A DNA stretch of 56,273 bases from Bacillota bacterium (GCA_023425025.1 JAFADG010000034.1:1-56273), one strand, 5' to 3'. Shown: positions 34,781 through 44,779, numbered from the stretch's first letter. Notes: a model not told the origin generated them from the sequence alone. Program-made: numbers and translations.

Positions 34781-36985
34781 GTGAAAACCGCAAAGCTTGT
34801 TCTGCTGCTCGCAGCCGTGCTGCTCTTTTCTTCCCTTCCCTTGTACGGGGTCCTGGGGCTTGCGCCGGATGGGTTTGAACTGGTGGATGAAAATGACCGG
34901 CTCGCGCTGTATGTCGATCCCGCGTCCGGCCAGGTGATTGTGGAAAACAAGGCCGACGGATACCTGTGGCGGTCCAACCCTGAGGAGCCCGACGCAAAAG
35001 CCAAGGGCGTTCACAAAATGACGCTGCAATCCCAGCTGGTGCTCAATTATTTGAGCGACCGTGGCACGGCGCTGTCGGCCCCCTCCCAGGTGGAGAGCGT
35101 GAACAAGGACGGTCTGACGGTGCGCCTGGAAAACAAAACAGCCGTCTGCCGGTACGATTTTGTCAAGGCCGAGATCGCCGTCACCGTCACCTACCGGCTG
35201 AAGGATGACTATGTGGAGGTCAGCGTCCCCGTAGACGGTCTGGAAACCCGGGGAGTGAACACCGTTTCCTCCCTGGATATCTGGCCCGCCTTTGACGCCC
35301 AGGATGAAAAGGCCAAGGGATATTTGTTTGTGCCCGACGGCTCCGGGGCACTGATTGGGTACAACAACGGCGTCACCGCCATGGCGGAGTACAAGGCACA
35401 GCTGTACGGCAAGGACTATGGCATCGAGGGCCAGGTGGGCTCGGCATACGTCCTGCAGCGGACAGCCCCGAAAAATGAAGCGGCGGCCAGGCTGCCGGTG
35501 TTTGGCAGCGGCGGCCGGGACCACGGCTTTCTGGCGGTGATTGTGGAAAACGACGCCAAGGCTGTCCTCCATGCCAGGGTATCCAACCTGACCAGCTACA
35601 ACTATGTATACAGCGAGTTTCAGGTCCGTTCCAGCGGCTCCATCATGATGTACAAAAAGGAGTTTGACGCAAGGGTCACCGGCGTTAGCGAGCGGGCCGG
35701 GCTGACCACAGGCGCCTATACTGTGCGGTACTACTGCCTCGCCGGGGAAAAGGAAAGCTCCTATGCCGGGATGGCGGACAAATACCGGACCTACCTTTTG
35801 GAGGAGCAGGGGTTTTCAAAGCGCGTCGAAAAAGGGCAGTATCCCCTGTATCTGGATGTGTACGGCTATGTGAAAAAGCAGGCCCAATTCCTGGGCTTCC
35901 CGTATATGAAGGCCTGGATGCTGACCACCGTTTCCGACATAGAGGACATGGTCGCCGGGCTGAACATCCCGCAGACGGTGGTGCGCTATTCCCACTGGGC
36001 AAAGGACAGCGCCTATGAAAAAATCCCCCAAAGCGCAGAGCTGCAGGGCGGCCTGGGCACAAAGGAGCAGCTTGCGGCATTGGGAAAGAAGCTTGCGGAT
36101 ATGGGCGGCGGGCTGTACCCGAACGTTGATCTGACGCGGGTATACAAGGGCGGCAACGGCTTTACAGCTTTGTGGGACGCGGTGCTTTCCCCTGTCAACG
36201 CGCCGCAGATGCAGTATCAGCTCCATTATGACAGCGCGGCGGTAAACGGCGAGATTCCCCCCTGGTATCTGCTGTCCCCCTCCAGGTACCGCCTGTTTGC
36301 CGGCAGGCTGATGGAAAAATACAAGGCGCTTAATCTTCCCGCCATTTCCCTTGCCGGCTTTGGTGAGATATGCACCAGCGACAACCGCACCGGCGGCACA
36401 GGGAGAGGGGATGTGCCGGCCATCGTGCGGGATACCCTGGAAGATGTCATGGCGCAAAGCCCAAGCGTTATGCTTTCCCACGGCAACGGCTACGCGGCGG
36501 CCCTGGCCTCCCACCTCATAGAGGTACCGGGCGGCAGCAGCAATTACGCCATCTGCAACGAGACCGTGCCCTTTTACCAGATGGTGTTTCACGGCTACAT
36601 CCCCTATGCCCTAAGCGCCGTCAACCACATGTCCAACCCCGGGGAGGCCGTTTTGAAATGCCTGGAATACGGCGCCAGCCCCATGTATTCCTTTGTGAAG
36701 CAAAACAAGGAGGAGCTGCTTTCCTCCCGGATGGTATTCCTCTACTCCCCCGATTTTGATCTTTGGCTGGATACGGTAAAGCAGGATTATGATACCTTGT
36801 TCCCGGTGCTCAGCCGCGTGGCGGCGGAGCGGATCACCGGCCACCGGCGCATATCGGAGTCGCTGGCGCTGACGGAATATGAGACGCTTTCCATCTATGT
36901 GAACTATGGCGGCCAGGCGCAAAAGGCGGATGGGCAAACCGTGCCGCCCATGGGATTCCTTGCGGTGGAGGTGAAGGCGCAATGA
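34781..36985 (+). CDS. DUF5696-type extracytoplasmic protein
   Basis: The product is 734 residues with a GTG start behind AAAGGAG. A signal peptide or N-terminal anchor (residues about 3-25) leads to a beta-rich half (LALYVDPASGQVIVENKADG, DDYVEVSVPVDGLE, YLFVPDGSGALIGYNNG) and a barrel-like second half (YLDVYGYVKKQAQFLGFP, PQTVVRYSHWAKDSAYEKIP, GLYPNVDLTRVY). The overall layout resembles glycoside hydrolases of clan GH-D/GH31 type, but catalytic residues cannot be named. DUF5696 proteins usually sit in importer clusters; a role in trimming glycan at the cell surface is an inference. Its stop overlaps the next start. Confidence 0.8.
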   Translation: MKTAKLVLLLAAVLLFSSLPLYGVLGLAPDGFELVDENDRLALYVDPASGQVIVENKADGYLWRSNPEEPDAKAKGVHKMTLQSQLVLNYLSDRGTALSAPSQVESVNKDGLTVRLENKTAVCRYDFVKAEIAVTVTYRLKDDYVEVSVPVDGLETRGVNTVSSLDIWPAFDAQDEKAKGYLFVPDGSGALIGYNNGVTAMAEYKAQLYGKDYGIEGQVGSAYVLQRTAPKNEAAARLPVFGSGGRDHGFLAVIVENDAKAVLHARVSNLTSYNYVYSEFQVRSSGSIMMYKKEFDARVTGVSERAGLTTGAYTVRYYCLAGEKESSYAGMADKYRTYLLEEQGFSKRVEKGQYPLYLDVYGYVKKQAQFLGFPYMKAWMLTTVSDIEDMVAGLNIPQTVVRYSHWAKDSAYEKIPQSAELQGGLGTKEQLAALGKKLADMGGGLYPNVDLTRVYKGGNGFTALWDAVLSPVNAPQMQYQLHYDSAAVNGEIPPWYLLSPSRYRLFAGRLMEKYKALNLPAISLAGFGEICTSDNRTGGTGRGDVPAIVRDTLEDVMAQSPSVMLSHGNGYAAALASHLIEVPGGSSNYAICNETVPFYQMVFHGYIPYALSAVNHMSNPGEAVLKCLEYGASPMYSFVKQNKEELLSSRMVFLYSPDFDLWLDTVKQDYDTLFPVLSRVAAERITGHRRISESLALTEYETLSIYVNYGGQAQKADGQTVPPMGFLAVEVKAQ

Positions 36986-37899
36986 ACCGTGGTTTTGCTT
37001 TGGGTAAGCTCAAACGGCGCAAAGCCCGCTGGGGGTATCTGTTCGTGGCGCCCTGGATACTGGGCTTTCTGTTTTTTTTCGCGATGCCCGTTCTCCAGTC
37101 CCTGTGGTACAGCCTGAACGACATCAAAATGTCGGATACGGGCTTTGCCCTCACTTGGATAGGTTTTGGCAATTATGCCTTCATGCTCTTGAAGGACGCA
37201 AGGTTTGTGCCTCTTTTGACGGACGCCGTGCTGGAAATGTTCTATAAGGTGCCTTTGATCGTTATTCTGAGCCTGTTTATCGCCGTTCTTTTGAACCAGA
37301 AGTTCCGGGGCAAGGGCTTTTTCCGCAGCGTGTTTTTTCTGCCGGTGATCATTACCAGCGGCGTTACGTATGTCATGCTCCAGGGCGTCATCAACGGCAA
37401 TACCCTGGGGGCCGCGCAAAACGCCTACATCTTTCAAAGCGCGGGGCTGCGGGAGATGATGATTGCCGCCAGCCTGCCGGTGGGCATTGTCAACGCCGTC
37501 AACGAGATCGTCAACAGGGTGTTTGCGCTGATCATGGAATCCGGTGTTCAGATTCTGCTGTTTTTAAGCGGTCTGCAGAAAATTCCCCCAAGCACCTATG
37601 AGGCGGCGCGCATGGAAGGGGCCGGCGAGTGGGATTCCTTTTGGAAAATCACCGTTCCCCAGATGGTGCCCATCATGCTGCTGAACGTGGTGTATTCCAT
37701 CATCGATTCCTTTTTGGCTTACGGCACGGAGGAAACGGGCAACCGCGTCATGGCCGCCATCTACCGCACGGGCTTTGGCAGCCAGTTTCAATTCGGCCTG
37801 GCGGCCAGCATGAGCTGGATCTACATGGCGGTCATCACGCTGATACTGCTGCTGGCCTTTGGCGTGCTGGGCAGGCTGGCCAGAAGAATGGAGGAGTAA
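36982..37899 (+). CDS. ABC importer C: permease, MalF/UgpA-like
   Basis: The product is 305 residues with an ATGA overlap with the preceding gene. The helix LFVAPWILGFLFFFAMPVLQ and the EAA loop PSTYEAARMEGAGEWDSFW followed by ITVPQM are diagnostic. An unusually long insertion between helices (about residues 137-180, GNTLGAAQNAYIFQSAGL and following) is common in permeases linked to DUF5696 clusters. Confidence 0.92.
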   Translation: MNRGFALGKLKRRKARWGYLFVAPWILGFLFFFAMPVLQSLWYSLNDIKMSDTGFALTWIGFGNYAFMLLKDARFVPLLTDAVLEMFYKVPLIVILSLFIAVLLNQKFRGKGFFRSVFFLPVIITSGVTYVMLQGVINGNTLGAAQNAYIFQSAGLREMMIAASLPVGIVNAVNEIVNRVFALIMESGVQILLFLSGLQKIPPSTYEAARMEGAGEWDSFWKITVPQMVPIMLLNVVYSIIDSFLAYGTEETGNRVMAAIYRTGFGSQFQFGLAASMSWIYMAVITLILLLAFGVLGRLARRMEE

Positions 37900-37900
37900 T

Positions 37901-38893
37901 ATGACGCAGACACAGCTGCTTATAAAGGCGCGCCATCAGGCATCCCGCGCCGCGCGCCATGGCGGAGCGTTCCTCATGCGCTTGTGCAGGCTGCTTTTGC
38001 TTGCGGCCATGAGCTTTGTGGTATTGTACCCCATTTTGTACATGGTCTCCAATGCTTTCAAGCCCTTTATGCAGACGTACGACCCTTCGGTGATCTGGCT
38101 GCCCAAGACCCTGACCGTGGAAAACATACAGGATGCCACGGTCATCCTGGACATGGGCGTCTCGCTGCCCAATACGCTTTTATCCGCGGTGGTTACCGCC
38201 TTTATGCAGGTGGCCATGTGCCTGGTGGTGGGGTACGGCTTTGCCCGGTTTGCCTTCCGGGGCAAAAAGGCGATGTTCCTGCTGGTGGTGCTGACCATGA
38301 TCGTGCCGCAGCAGGCCATATCCACCTCCCTGTATACCACATACAGGTATTTTGACCTGTTCGGCCTCTTTGGCCTGCTGGGTTCCTTGACAGGCGGGGC
38401 GGTGAAACCGCTGAACATGATCGACAGCTACTGGGTGTTCTGGCTGCCGGCCATGCTGGGCATGGGGCTTCGTGGCGGCTTGTACATTTTTATCTACCGC
38501 CAGTTTTTCCTGAGCATGCCCCATGAATTGGAGGAGGCGGCGGAGATTGACGGCTGCACCCCTGTGGGAACCTTTTTGCGGGTCATGCTGCCCAACGCGT
38601 GTACGGTGATGCTGACGGTACTTTTGTTCGCCCTTGTCTGGAACTGGAACGATTACTACACCCCCGCCATGTTCATGAAAAACCACACCACCCTGGCCAC
38701 AGCCCTTTCCATGTTCCAGCAGAACCTGCAAAACCTGTCCACCATCGGCGGGAACTATACCGATACCGCCCTGATCGCCACCCGCATGCAGGCCGCCTGC
38801 CTTTTGTGCATCGCGCCGCTATTGGTGCTTTACGCCTTTACCCAGAAATACTTCGTGGAGTCGGTGGAGCGGACGGGGCTCACCGGCATGTGA
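37901..38893 (+). CDS. ABC importer C: permease, MalG-like
   Basis: The product is 330 residues, starting 1 nt after the previous stop with GAGGAG upstream. Six membrane segments are seen. The EAA loop is HELEEAAEIDGCTPVGTFL followed by VMLPNA, and NWNDYYTPAMFMKN lies near the end. A loop of about 20 residues rich in Gly and Phe (YFDLFGLFGLLGSL) lies between helices 3 and 4. Confidence 0.92.
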   Translation: MTQTQLLIKARHQASRAARHGGAFLMRLCRLLLLAAMSFVVLYPILYMVSNAFKPFMQTYDPSVIWLPKTLTVENIQDATVILDMGVSLPNTLLSAVVTAFMQVAMCLVVGYGFARFAFRGKKAMFLLVVLTMIVPQQAISTSLYTTYRYFDLFGLFGLLGSLTGGAVKPLNMIDSYWVFWLPAMLGMGLRGGLYIFIYRQFFLSMPHELEEAAEIDGCTPVGTFLRVMLPNACTVMLTVLLFALVWNWNDYYTPAMFMKNHTTLATALSMFQQNLQNLSTIGGNYTDTALIATRMQAACLLCIAPLLVLYAFTQKYFVESVERTGLTGM

Positions 38894-38956
38894 AGTTTTT
38901 TAAGGGATCATCCCTTGAAAATAGATCGCAACCAAACAAAAAAGGAGCGTGCAAAC

Positions 38957-40222
38957 ATGAAAAAGGCGCTGTCGGTCATCACCGTTCTTACCATGCTATT
39001 GTCCCTTGTTCCGCTGGCCCTGGCGGAAAGCGCCCCTGCCAATCCCAACCTTAAAATCGTGTTCTGGATGAGCAGCAACGGCTACCTGAACATGAAGGCG
39101 AAAAATGACGCGGTGTTTGAAGCATCCATGGAAGCCAAGGCCGCCTTTGAGGAAAAGTACGGCGGCACGGTGGAAATCATCGGCGTGACCTGGGATCAGC
39201 AGCTGCAAAAATGCATCGACATGCAGCAGGCCGGGGATGCGCCGGACCTTGTGCTGATGTATGAAAACGTGTTTCACGGCGCAGCGCAGCAGGGCATCAT
39301 ACAGAACATCGACGCGTATGTAACGCCGGAGGATTACGCCTACTTCCCCATCTCCCAAGAAAACTACATGTGGGGCGGAAACCATTATGCCGTGCCCATC
39401 AAGCCCTACCTCAAGCACATCACCTTCAACCGCACCCTCTTTGAATACGAGGGGTTGGAAGCGCCGGATGAGCTGTATGCCAAGGGCGAATGGACCTTCG
39501 ACAAATTCCTGGAGGCCGGACGGGCACTGACCCAGGACACGGATGGAGACGGCGAAATCGACCAATGGGGCTTCAGCGGCTACGGCGATACCATGAGCCA
39601 CCTGCTTATTACCAACCATGGCACTTTGCTGAACATTGACCAGGCCAACAAAAAGGTGACCTCCGGGCTCAAAAACCCCGAAACCCTGGAAGCGATGACG
39701 TATCTTGGCGAAATGATGAATGACGCCAACCCCATGTGGATGCTGGAAGATTCGGAAATGTTCGGTTACTTTGACAACAACGCCCTGGGCATGATCGTGG
39801 GCAAGGAAATTCAGGACGCCCGGGAGCTGCCTTTTGAGGTGGGCATGGTGCCCTATCCGGCCGGCCCCAGCGGAAGCACGGACGAAGTATATGTTTACAG
39901 CCAATGCTGGGCCGTACCCACGGGCGCAAAAAATCCCGAGGGGGCCATTGCCTACATCCGTATGATCAATGACATCCAGAAGGCCCAGGGCGACGAAAAG
40001 GAACGCGCCCGTTACGGCCAGACGCCCGACGGCAGCGACATGTACGACCTGATCTACAACGGGCATACCCTGATCACCAAGTATGACAAGGGCCTTGCCG
40101 GAATCTTTGAAGTCATGGCCACCATCAACAATTACCTGTCCGAAGGGATTCCGGCCTCCACCATTGCCGAACGGGTGGAACCGCAGCTCACGGCCGAAAT
40201 TGAAAAGACTTTCGGAAAGTGA
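38957..40222 (+). CDS. ABC importer C: extracellular solute-binding protein
   Basis: The product is 421 residues, with AAAGGAG upstream of the ATG. A signal peptide (MKKALSVITVLTMLLSLVPL, then ALA/E) has no lipobox. The family-1 SBP fold shows GDAPDLVLMYENVFHGAA, HYAVPIKPYLKHITFNRTLF, TQDTDGDGEIDQWGF (a calcium-loop-like Asp cluster) and a GMVPYPAGPSGS turn. It is the last gene of the 12-kb operon beginning at 27975 and has the terminator immediately downstream. Confidence 0.92.
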   Translation: MKKALSVITVLTMLLSLVPLALAESAPANPNLKIVFWMSSNGYLNMKAKNDAVFEASMEAKAAFEEKYGGTVEIIGVTWDQQLQKCIDMQQAGDAPDLVLMYENVFHGAAQQGIIQNIDAYVTPEDYAYFPISQENYMWGGNHYAVPIKPYLKHITFNRTLFEYEGLEAPDELYAKGEWTFDKFLEAGRALTQDTDGDGEIDQWGFSGYGDTMSHLLITNHGTLLNIDQANKKVTSGLKNPETLEAMTYLGEMMNDANPMWMLEDSEMFGYFDNNALGMIVGKEIQDARELPFEVGMVPYPAGPSGSTDEVYVYSQCWAVPTGAKNPEGAIAYIRMINDIQKAQGDEKERARYGQTPDGSDMYDLIYNGHTLITKYDKGLAGIFEVMATINNYLSEGIPASTIAERVEPQLTAEIEKTFGK

Positions 40223-40257
40223 TGCAAATCCTTCAGGTATCGCCCCTTTGCTCCGCA

Positions 40258-40285
40258 AAAAAATCCCCCGGCCGGGGGATTTTTT
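40258..40285. terminator. Bidirectional rho-independent terminator
   Basis: AAAAAATCCCCC pairs perfectly with GGGGGATTTTTT across a GGCC loop, ending both the large importer operon and the minus-strand LacI gene. Confidence 0.88.
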
Positions 40286-40298
40286 ATTGTAAACTTTT

Positions 40299-41309
40299 TT
40301 ACGTCCGGTAACTTACCGTATCCCGCTCCATAAGGATGGGCACAAAACACTTGTTTTTTTCGGTGATGGGCTTCCCCTCCATCCGCTCGATCAACATCCG
40401 TACGGCGCACACGCCGATTTCATACGCCGGCTGCCTGACTGTGGTCAGCCTGGGCTCCAGCATGGAGGAAAGGTACACATCATCAAAGCCAACCAATGAG
40501 ATATCCCACGGCACCCGCAGCTTGTGCTCCCGGATGGCCTGGAAAGCCCCCAGAGCAATCAGGTCGTTGCCGCAGGCGATGGCCGTAAAGGGGATGCCGC
40601 GGCCCAAAAGCTGCAGCGTTTTCCGGTATCCCGTTTCCAGGTTGAAACTGCCGCACTCCAGCAGATATGGGTTGACGTGCAGGTTATGATCGGCCATGGC
40701 CTTTTCAAAGCCACGGAGCCTCTCGTCATTGGGGGCGTGCAAGGTGCCCTGGCCCGTAATGTAGGCAATCTCCTTGTGGCCGCGCTTGATCAAATGCTCC
40801 ACCGCCTTGTAGGAGCCCGTAAAGTTATCCACATACACGCAGTTTTCCATGCCGTCGTGATAGTTTTCCACGGCCATGTAATGGATGCGGTATTTTTTGA
40901 TCAGTTCTATGTTTTCCAGCGCCGTATTGTAATTGCCCACCAGCACCAGGCCGCCCACATTGTAGCCGGCCATGGTTTTGATGCAGCTTAATTCCCGTAC
41001 GTGCATCTCGTCCGTATTGTTGATCATGGCATGGTAGCCAAAGCGCAGCGCCTCGTCCGTCATCCCCCGGGCCATTTCCGCGTAATAGGGGTTGGAAATG
41101 TCGGGAACGATGAGGCCCAGCATGTTGAACTTCTGGGAGACGAGGCTCCTGGCCAGCATGTTGGGGCGGTAGTTCATCTCGTCGGCCAAACGCTGGATGC
41201 GGTCGCGGGTTTCGGTGCTCACCTTGCTGAAGTCTCCGTTGAGAACCTTGGAAACAGTGGCGATGGAAACACCTGCCGCCTTGCTCACATCCTTGATGGT
41301 AACTGCCAT
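40299..41309 (-). CDS. LacI-family transcriptional regulator (paralogue 2)
   Basis: The product is 336 residues. The helix-turn-helix (TIKDVSKAAGVSIATVSKVL), hinge (YRPNMLARSL) and effector domain match the regulator at 11665 over the whole length, with blocks such as ETGYRKTLQLLGRGIPFTA shared exactly. Differences cluster in the first half of the effector domain (for example LVGNYNTALENIELIKKYRI), which hints at a different inducer but the same operator. It follows the GH106-like gene by 18 nt and is probably co-transcribed with it, so it would repress its own operon. Confidence 0.93.
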   Translation of the reverse strand: MAVTIKDVSKAAGVSIATVSKVLNGDFSKVSTETRDRIQRLADEMNYRPNMLARSLVSQKFNMLGLIVPDISNPYYAEMARGMTDEALRFGYHAMINNTDEMHVRELSCIKTMAGYNVGGLVLVGNYNTALENIELIKKYRIHYMAVENYHDGMENCVYVDNFTGSYKAVEHLIKRGHKEIAYITGQGTLHAPNDERLRGFEKAMADHNLHVNPYLLECGSFNLETGYRKTLQLLGRGIPFTAIACGNDLIALGAFQAIREHKLRVPWDISLVGFDDVYLSSMLEPRLTTVRQPAYEIGVCAVRMLIERMEGKPITEKNKCFVPILMERDTVSYRT

Positions 41310-41327
41310 GAAACCGCCCCCATTTAT

Positions 41328-44300
41328 CTATGCCAATAGAAAATTATACCTGTTAAATGGGGTAATGGTCAAGGAGCGGAGCCCAGATTCTTTTCCCTGC
41401 CTGGTGAGCAGGTTGGCAATGGTGTTCACTACCCGTACGGTGAGGGTGAAACGGCAGGTTTTGACAAAGGGCGTAATATCCAACACATAGGGGCTCCACA
41501 GCCTTGCGCCGGCGGAAACGCCGTCAATAAACACCTCGTACAGGTCATCCCCCACATCGGCTTCAAGCAGCAGGGTTTTGCCCATATACCCTTGCGGCAG
41601 CGTGATCTCTTTTTCATAGTCCACCATGGCGGCCAGGTACGGATATCCCTGCTTGCACCAATCGCCGTAGGAAAGGGTGCTTTGCGGCGCGTAAATCACA
41701 TCGTCACGCACGGTGAAGGTTCCGGTAATCTTCAAAAGGTCCAGGATGCCGCCGTTTTTGCCATGCACCGTCATGCGCACCGCCAGGGTGTTTTCACCGG
41801 TCACGGCGTCCTTCAAGGGAAGGGAAAGGATTTCGGCATCCAGATAGCTTCTCACCGGCGTTTCCGTCAGCTTTTCGCCGTTGAGATAGATTTCATAATC
41901 GCCCTTGAAGCCGTCGATCATCATGCAAAGGTCTTCCACCCTTGTCCGGCAGGTGAAGCGGGTGACATACCACAGCGTCACAGGATAGGTGCGGGCCGCC
42001 CTTTCGGCCGGCAGCTGCAGCTCCCACGCGCCCATGACAAAATCCATCCAGCCGGGAGCGGCGGTATCCAACTCCCCTACCTTTGGGGCGCAGACAGATT
42101 CATCCTCAAAGTGCACCTTCCACCGGTTGAGGATCAGGGCATTGGGGCTGTGCATGCGCACGGCAAAGCCGTCCTCAGGCGTAAACGCGGGCAGGGGCGC
42201 TTCGGCCTTAAGCGCGTGGCGCGTTTGCTGTCCGGCGGCATTCACAAGCACATACGCCTCGCCTGCTTCGACGCGGCCATAGGCGGTTGCGCTGCTGCCG
42301 TCAAAGCTGTCCACGGTCAGGTTTGTGCCGCTGATGTAGTTTTCTTCCGCCGGCAGCAAATGGATCATGGCCGAGCCCACCCGGTGCAGCGTCAGGGTAA
42401 AGCAGGTAAAGCCGTCCTCCACGGTGTAGGGGGCAATGGGCACGGTCTTTCCCGTTTCCAGGTCCCACAGCTCCGGGGCATGCTTTCCGCGGATGCGGAC
42501 CTTCGTTGCAAGCGGCTCCTCGGTGGGGTTGACCAGGAAGAAGAAATCCTCCCCGTCCTTCACCCTATGCAGGTAGAATACCTCCTCCTGGTCGATAAAT
42601 ATCTCACTTTGGACACAGGAGCGGATGACGCCTTCCAGATAGGCAAGGTTGTCGCCCTTTTCAAAGCCGGCGGGGCAAAGGATGGCCTGGCCGGTTTGGC
42701 CATGCCGCAGAGTCAGCGCGCCGGGGATTTGCGCGTCCGTCAAAAATGCTTCATGAACGGCAACGGGGTCCTGTCCGAACAGGTTTTGAACCCGCTTCAG
42801 GAAGTTTTCCCGGCTGCCCGCTATGGCGTCATAGGGCAAAAGGCCGTCGGCGATCACCTTGCCGCCGCTTTGTACAAACGCTTCCAGCCGGGAGAGTGTC
42901 TTTTCCTTGATGTGGGTCACGCCGGGCAGCACCAGGCATTCGTAGCTTTCCCCGCGAATCGTGATGCGGCCGTTTGCAATCTCGCAATCGTCCATCACAT
43001 CCTCATCCAGGTAATCAAAATCCACATGCAGGCGCAAAAGCCGGTCCGTCATGTAATTGAATTCCCTTTGTATGAAGGCGCTTTCCGCGTTGGCCTGCTG
43101 CGGCGTGTAGTGGGCCCAGATGGAGTTGATGGGATACAGTATGGCGGCCTTGGCCACATGATGGCCTCCGCTTAGGATATAGCCCATGCGGGACACATAG
43201 TCGTTGAACTGCTTGTACTGGGGCCACCAGGTATGGTGATAGAACATGGAGGGGGGCCAGTCCCGCTTGCGCTCGCCCTCAATGGAGTAGTGGAAGCCAT
43301 GGGGGTTGAACAGGTTCACGCCCAGCACATACTCCCAATCGGCGATCCACTTCATCCGCTCCATGGTGCAATCCCAGTACGCGCCGCCCATGCTTTCGCA
43401 CAAAAGCCTGGTGGAACCGAATTGGTGGGCCGCGGAGGAAGCGATTTTCAGCGCCACATGCTCGTCGGGCATTTGCTTGTTGCCGATGCGGGGATACAGA
43501 TGGTCAACGCCGGTCATATGCAGGTGCTTCAAGTGGGTGAAAAGGTTGCCGCCGGTGCGGGCATGCAGCCGCAGCCATTCCTCAAACAGCAAATGGCCCG
43601 TAAACGTCAAATCGTTCTCCCGGCACCAGTCCTCGATCTTTTTGTAGTAGGACTTTTCATACTGTTTGGTCAGCGCGGAAAAGAAATCGTACCGGAACTG
43701 CTGCGTATCGCCGCCAAAATCGTAAAACAGCTTGGGCAGGTGGCGCAGGAGGTCATAGCCGTTGTATTCCTTGAAGATGGCGCACATCCTGGAGGACCAG
43801 GGAATGATGTAATTGTCCTTGGCGACTTCAAAATAGTGCATGGCCGGCTCATCCGTATAAAAACCGTGAATGCTGTCCGCAATGGGACCCAGGGCGGCCA
43901 GCTCCTGCTTGTAACGCGCATGGGTCAATTCCAGAAACTTGTCGGTGGCTTCCTCATTGAGCACATCGGCATACCAGCTGGCCTGGCGCTCGATAAAGTA
44001 CATCAGCCGCCAGGGGCCCTTGGGGGCTTCCCAGGTGATGACCTTGTCAAAGGCCAGGTTGGGCATGAGATCGACATACTCAAAACGCTTGTTTTGAAGG
44101 TTCTCCTCCAAAATGGCGCAGGCATAGATGGGCTCGGACTGCTCCAGGTCGTTGTAGCGGCTGTCCGTGCCCTCCATAAAGGTGAAAAACTGGCCCGGGA
44201 TGCGGCTTTCCACCAGCTCCAAATACCGTTGTGTCAGGTTGGGATCTGCTGCCATCACCTGTTTGTTGGCGGTGCCGCTGGGCCAGTTGTATTCATCATA

Positions 44301-44585
44301 CACCCATATTTGCAGGCCGATTTCCCGCGCTTTTTCAATGGCGAAGCGCAGCCTGTCAAACCAATCCTCCGTCAGATAGCCGGTGCCGGTGAGCGTGCCG
44401 AAACGAGCGTGTATGTAAATGCCGGGAATGCCCTTGTCCTTGTATTCCTTCAGCTGGTATTCCATTTCGTCATAGGTCATGGCGCCGTTGACAAACCAGA
44501 AGGGCATGATGCCGAATTCGGGAATGGTTTTCAAAAAATCCTGGCGGCTCAACTTTGCGCCATTGACAAGTATGTTCTCTTTCAT
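41328..44585 (-). CDS. GH106-like glycoside hydrolase (alpha-L-rhamnosidase type)
   Basis: The product is 1085 residues from the ATG at 44585 (codon 9 of the longer frame); AAAAGGAG lies upstream at slightly long spacing. The N-terminal barrel includes IPEFGIMPFWFVNGAMTYDE, IWVYDEYNWPSG and GFYTDEPAMHYF, the last matching the TDEP motif of GH106-type enzymes. A GATase-like segment (ECLVLPGVTHIKEKTLSRLE) follows, and a C-terminal galactose-binding jelly roll holds DDLYEVFIDGVSAGARLWSP. There is no signal peptide, so it acts on imported material. Many proteins with this layout are annotated only as glycosyl hydrolases, so rhamnose specificity is probable rather than certain. Confidence 0.75.
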   Translation of the reverse strand: MKENILVNGAKLSRQDFLKTIPEFGIMPFWFVNGAMTYDEMEYQLKEYKDKGIPGIYIHARFGTLTGTGYLTEDWFDRLRFAIEKAREIGLQIWVYDEYNWPSGTANKQVMAADPNLTQRYLELVESRIPGQFFTFMEGTDSRYNDLEQSEPIYACAILEENLQNKRFEYVDLMPNLAFDKVITWEAPKGPWRLMYFIERQASWYADVLNEEATDKFLELTHARYKQELAALGPIADSIHGFYTDEPAMHYFEVAKDNYIIPWSSRMCAIFKEYNGYDLLRHLPKLFYDFGGDTQQFRYDFFSALTKQYEKSYYKKIEDWCRENDLTFTGHLLFEEWLRLHARTGGNLFTHLKHLHMTGVDHLYPRIGNKQMPDEHVALKIASSAAHQFGSTRLLCESMGGAYWDCTMERMKWIADWEYVLGVNLFNPHGFHYSIEGERKRDWPPSMFYHHTWWPQYKQFNDYVSRMGYILSGGHHVAKAAILYPINSIWAHYTPQQANAESAFIQREFNYMTDRLLRLHVDFDYLDEDVMDDCEIANGRITIRGESYECLVLPGVTHIKEKTLSRLEAFVQSGGKVIADGLLPYDAIAGSRENFLKRVQNLFGQDPVAVHEAFLTDAQIPGALTLRHGQTGQAILCPAGFEKGDNLAYLEGVIRSCVQSEIFIDQEEVFYLHRVKDGEDFFFLVNPTEEPLATKVRIRGKHAPELWDLETGKTVPIAPYTVEDGFTCFTLTLHRVGSAMIHLLPAEENYISGTNLTVDSFDGSSATAYGRVEAGEAYVLVNAAGQQTRHALKAEAPLPAFTPEDGFAVRMHSPNALILNRWKVHFEDESVCAPKVGELDTAAPGWMDFVMGAWELQLPAERAARTYPVTLWYVTRFTCRTRVEDLCMMIDGFKGDYEIYLNGEKLTETPVRSYLDAEILSLPLKDAVTGENTLAVRMTVHGKNGGILDLLKITGTFTVRDDVIYAPQSTLSYGDWCKQGYPYLAAMVDYEKEITLPQGYMGKTLLLEADVGDDLYEVFIDGVSAGARLWSPYVLDITPFVKTCRFTLTVRVVNTIANLLTRQGKESGLRSLTITPFNRYNFLLA

Positions 44586-44724
44586 AAATAAAATGATACT
44601 CCTTTTCATGATGATAAAGAGACGGACCGAAACGAAAGAAAGCTTTTGTGGTACGGAATTTTCAAGTCATCCAGCCGCCGTGCCGCAGGTTCATCCGCCG
44701 CGAAACGGGCACAGCATCCATTTT

Positions 44725-44779
44725 AGAAAAACGTTTATCCTTACAACCGTAGTATAGGGGAAAAATATACGATTGTCAA
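44725..44779 (-). promoter_or_regulatory. Promoter and operator of the GH106-like/LacI operon
   Basis: On the minus strand TTGACA (44774-44779), 17 nt, TATACT (44751-44756). The operator AGAAAAACGTTTATCC (44725-44740) starts about 4 nt after the expected start. The gap 44586-44962 holds this and the divergent promoter region. Confidence 0.82.

Noticed and set aside
41592..43175. Long plus-strand ORFs opposite the GH106-like gene
   Set aside because: They are shadows of a GC-rich gene on the other strand, with no family motifs or start signals.
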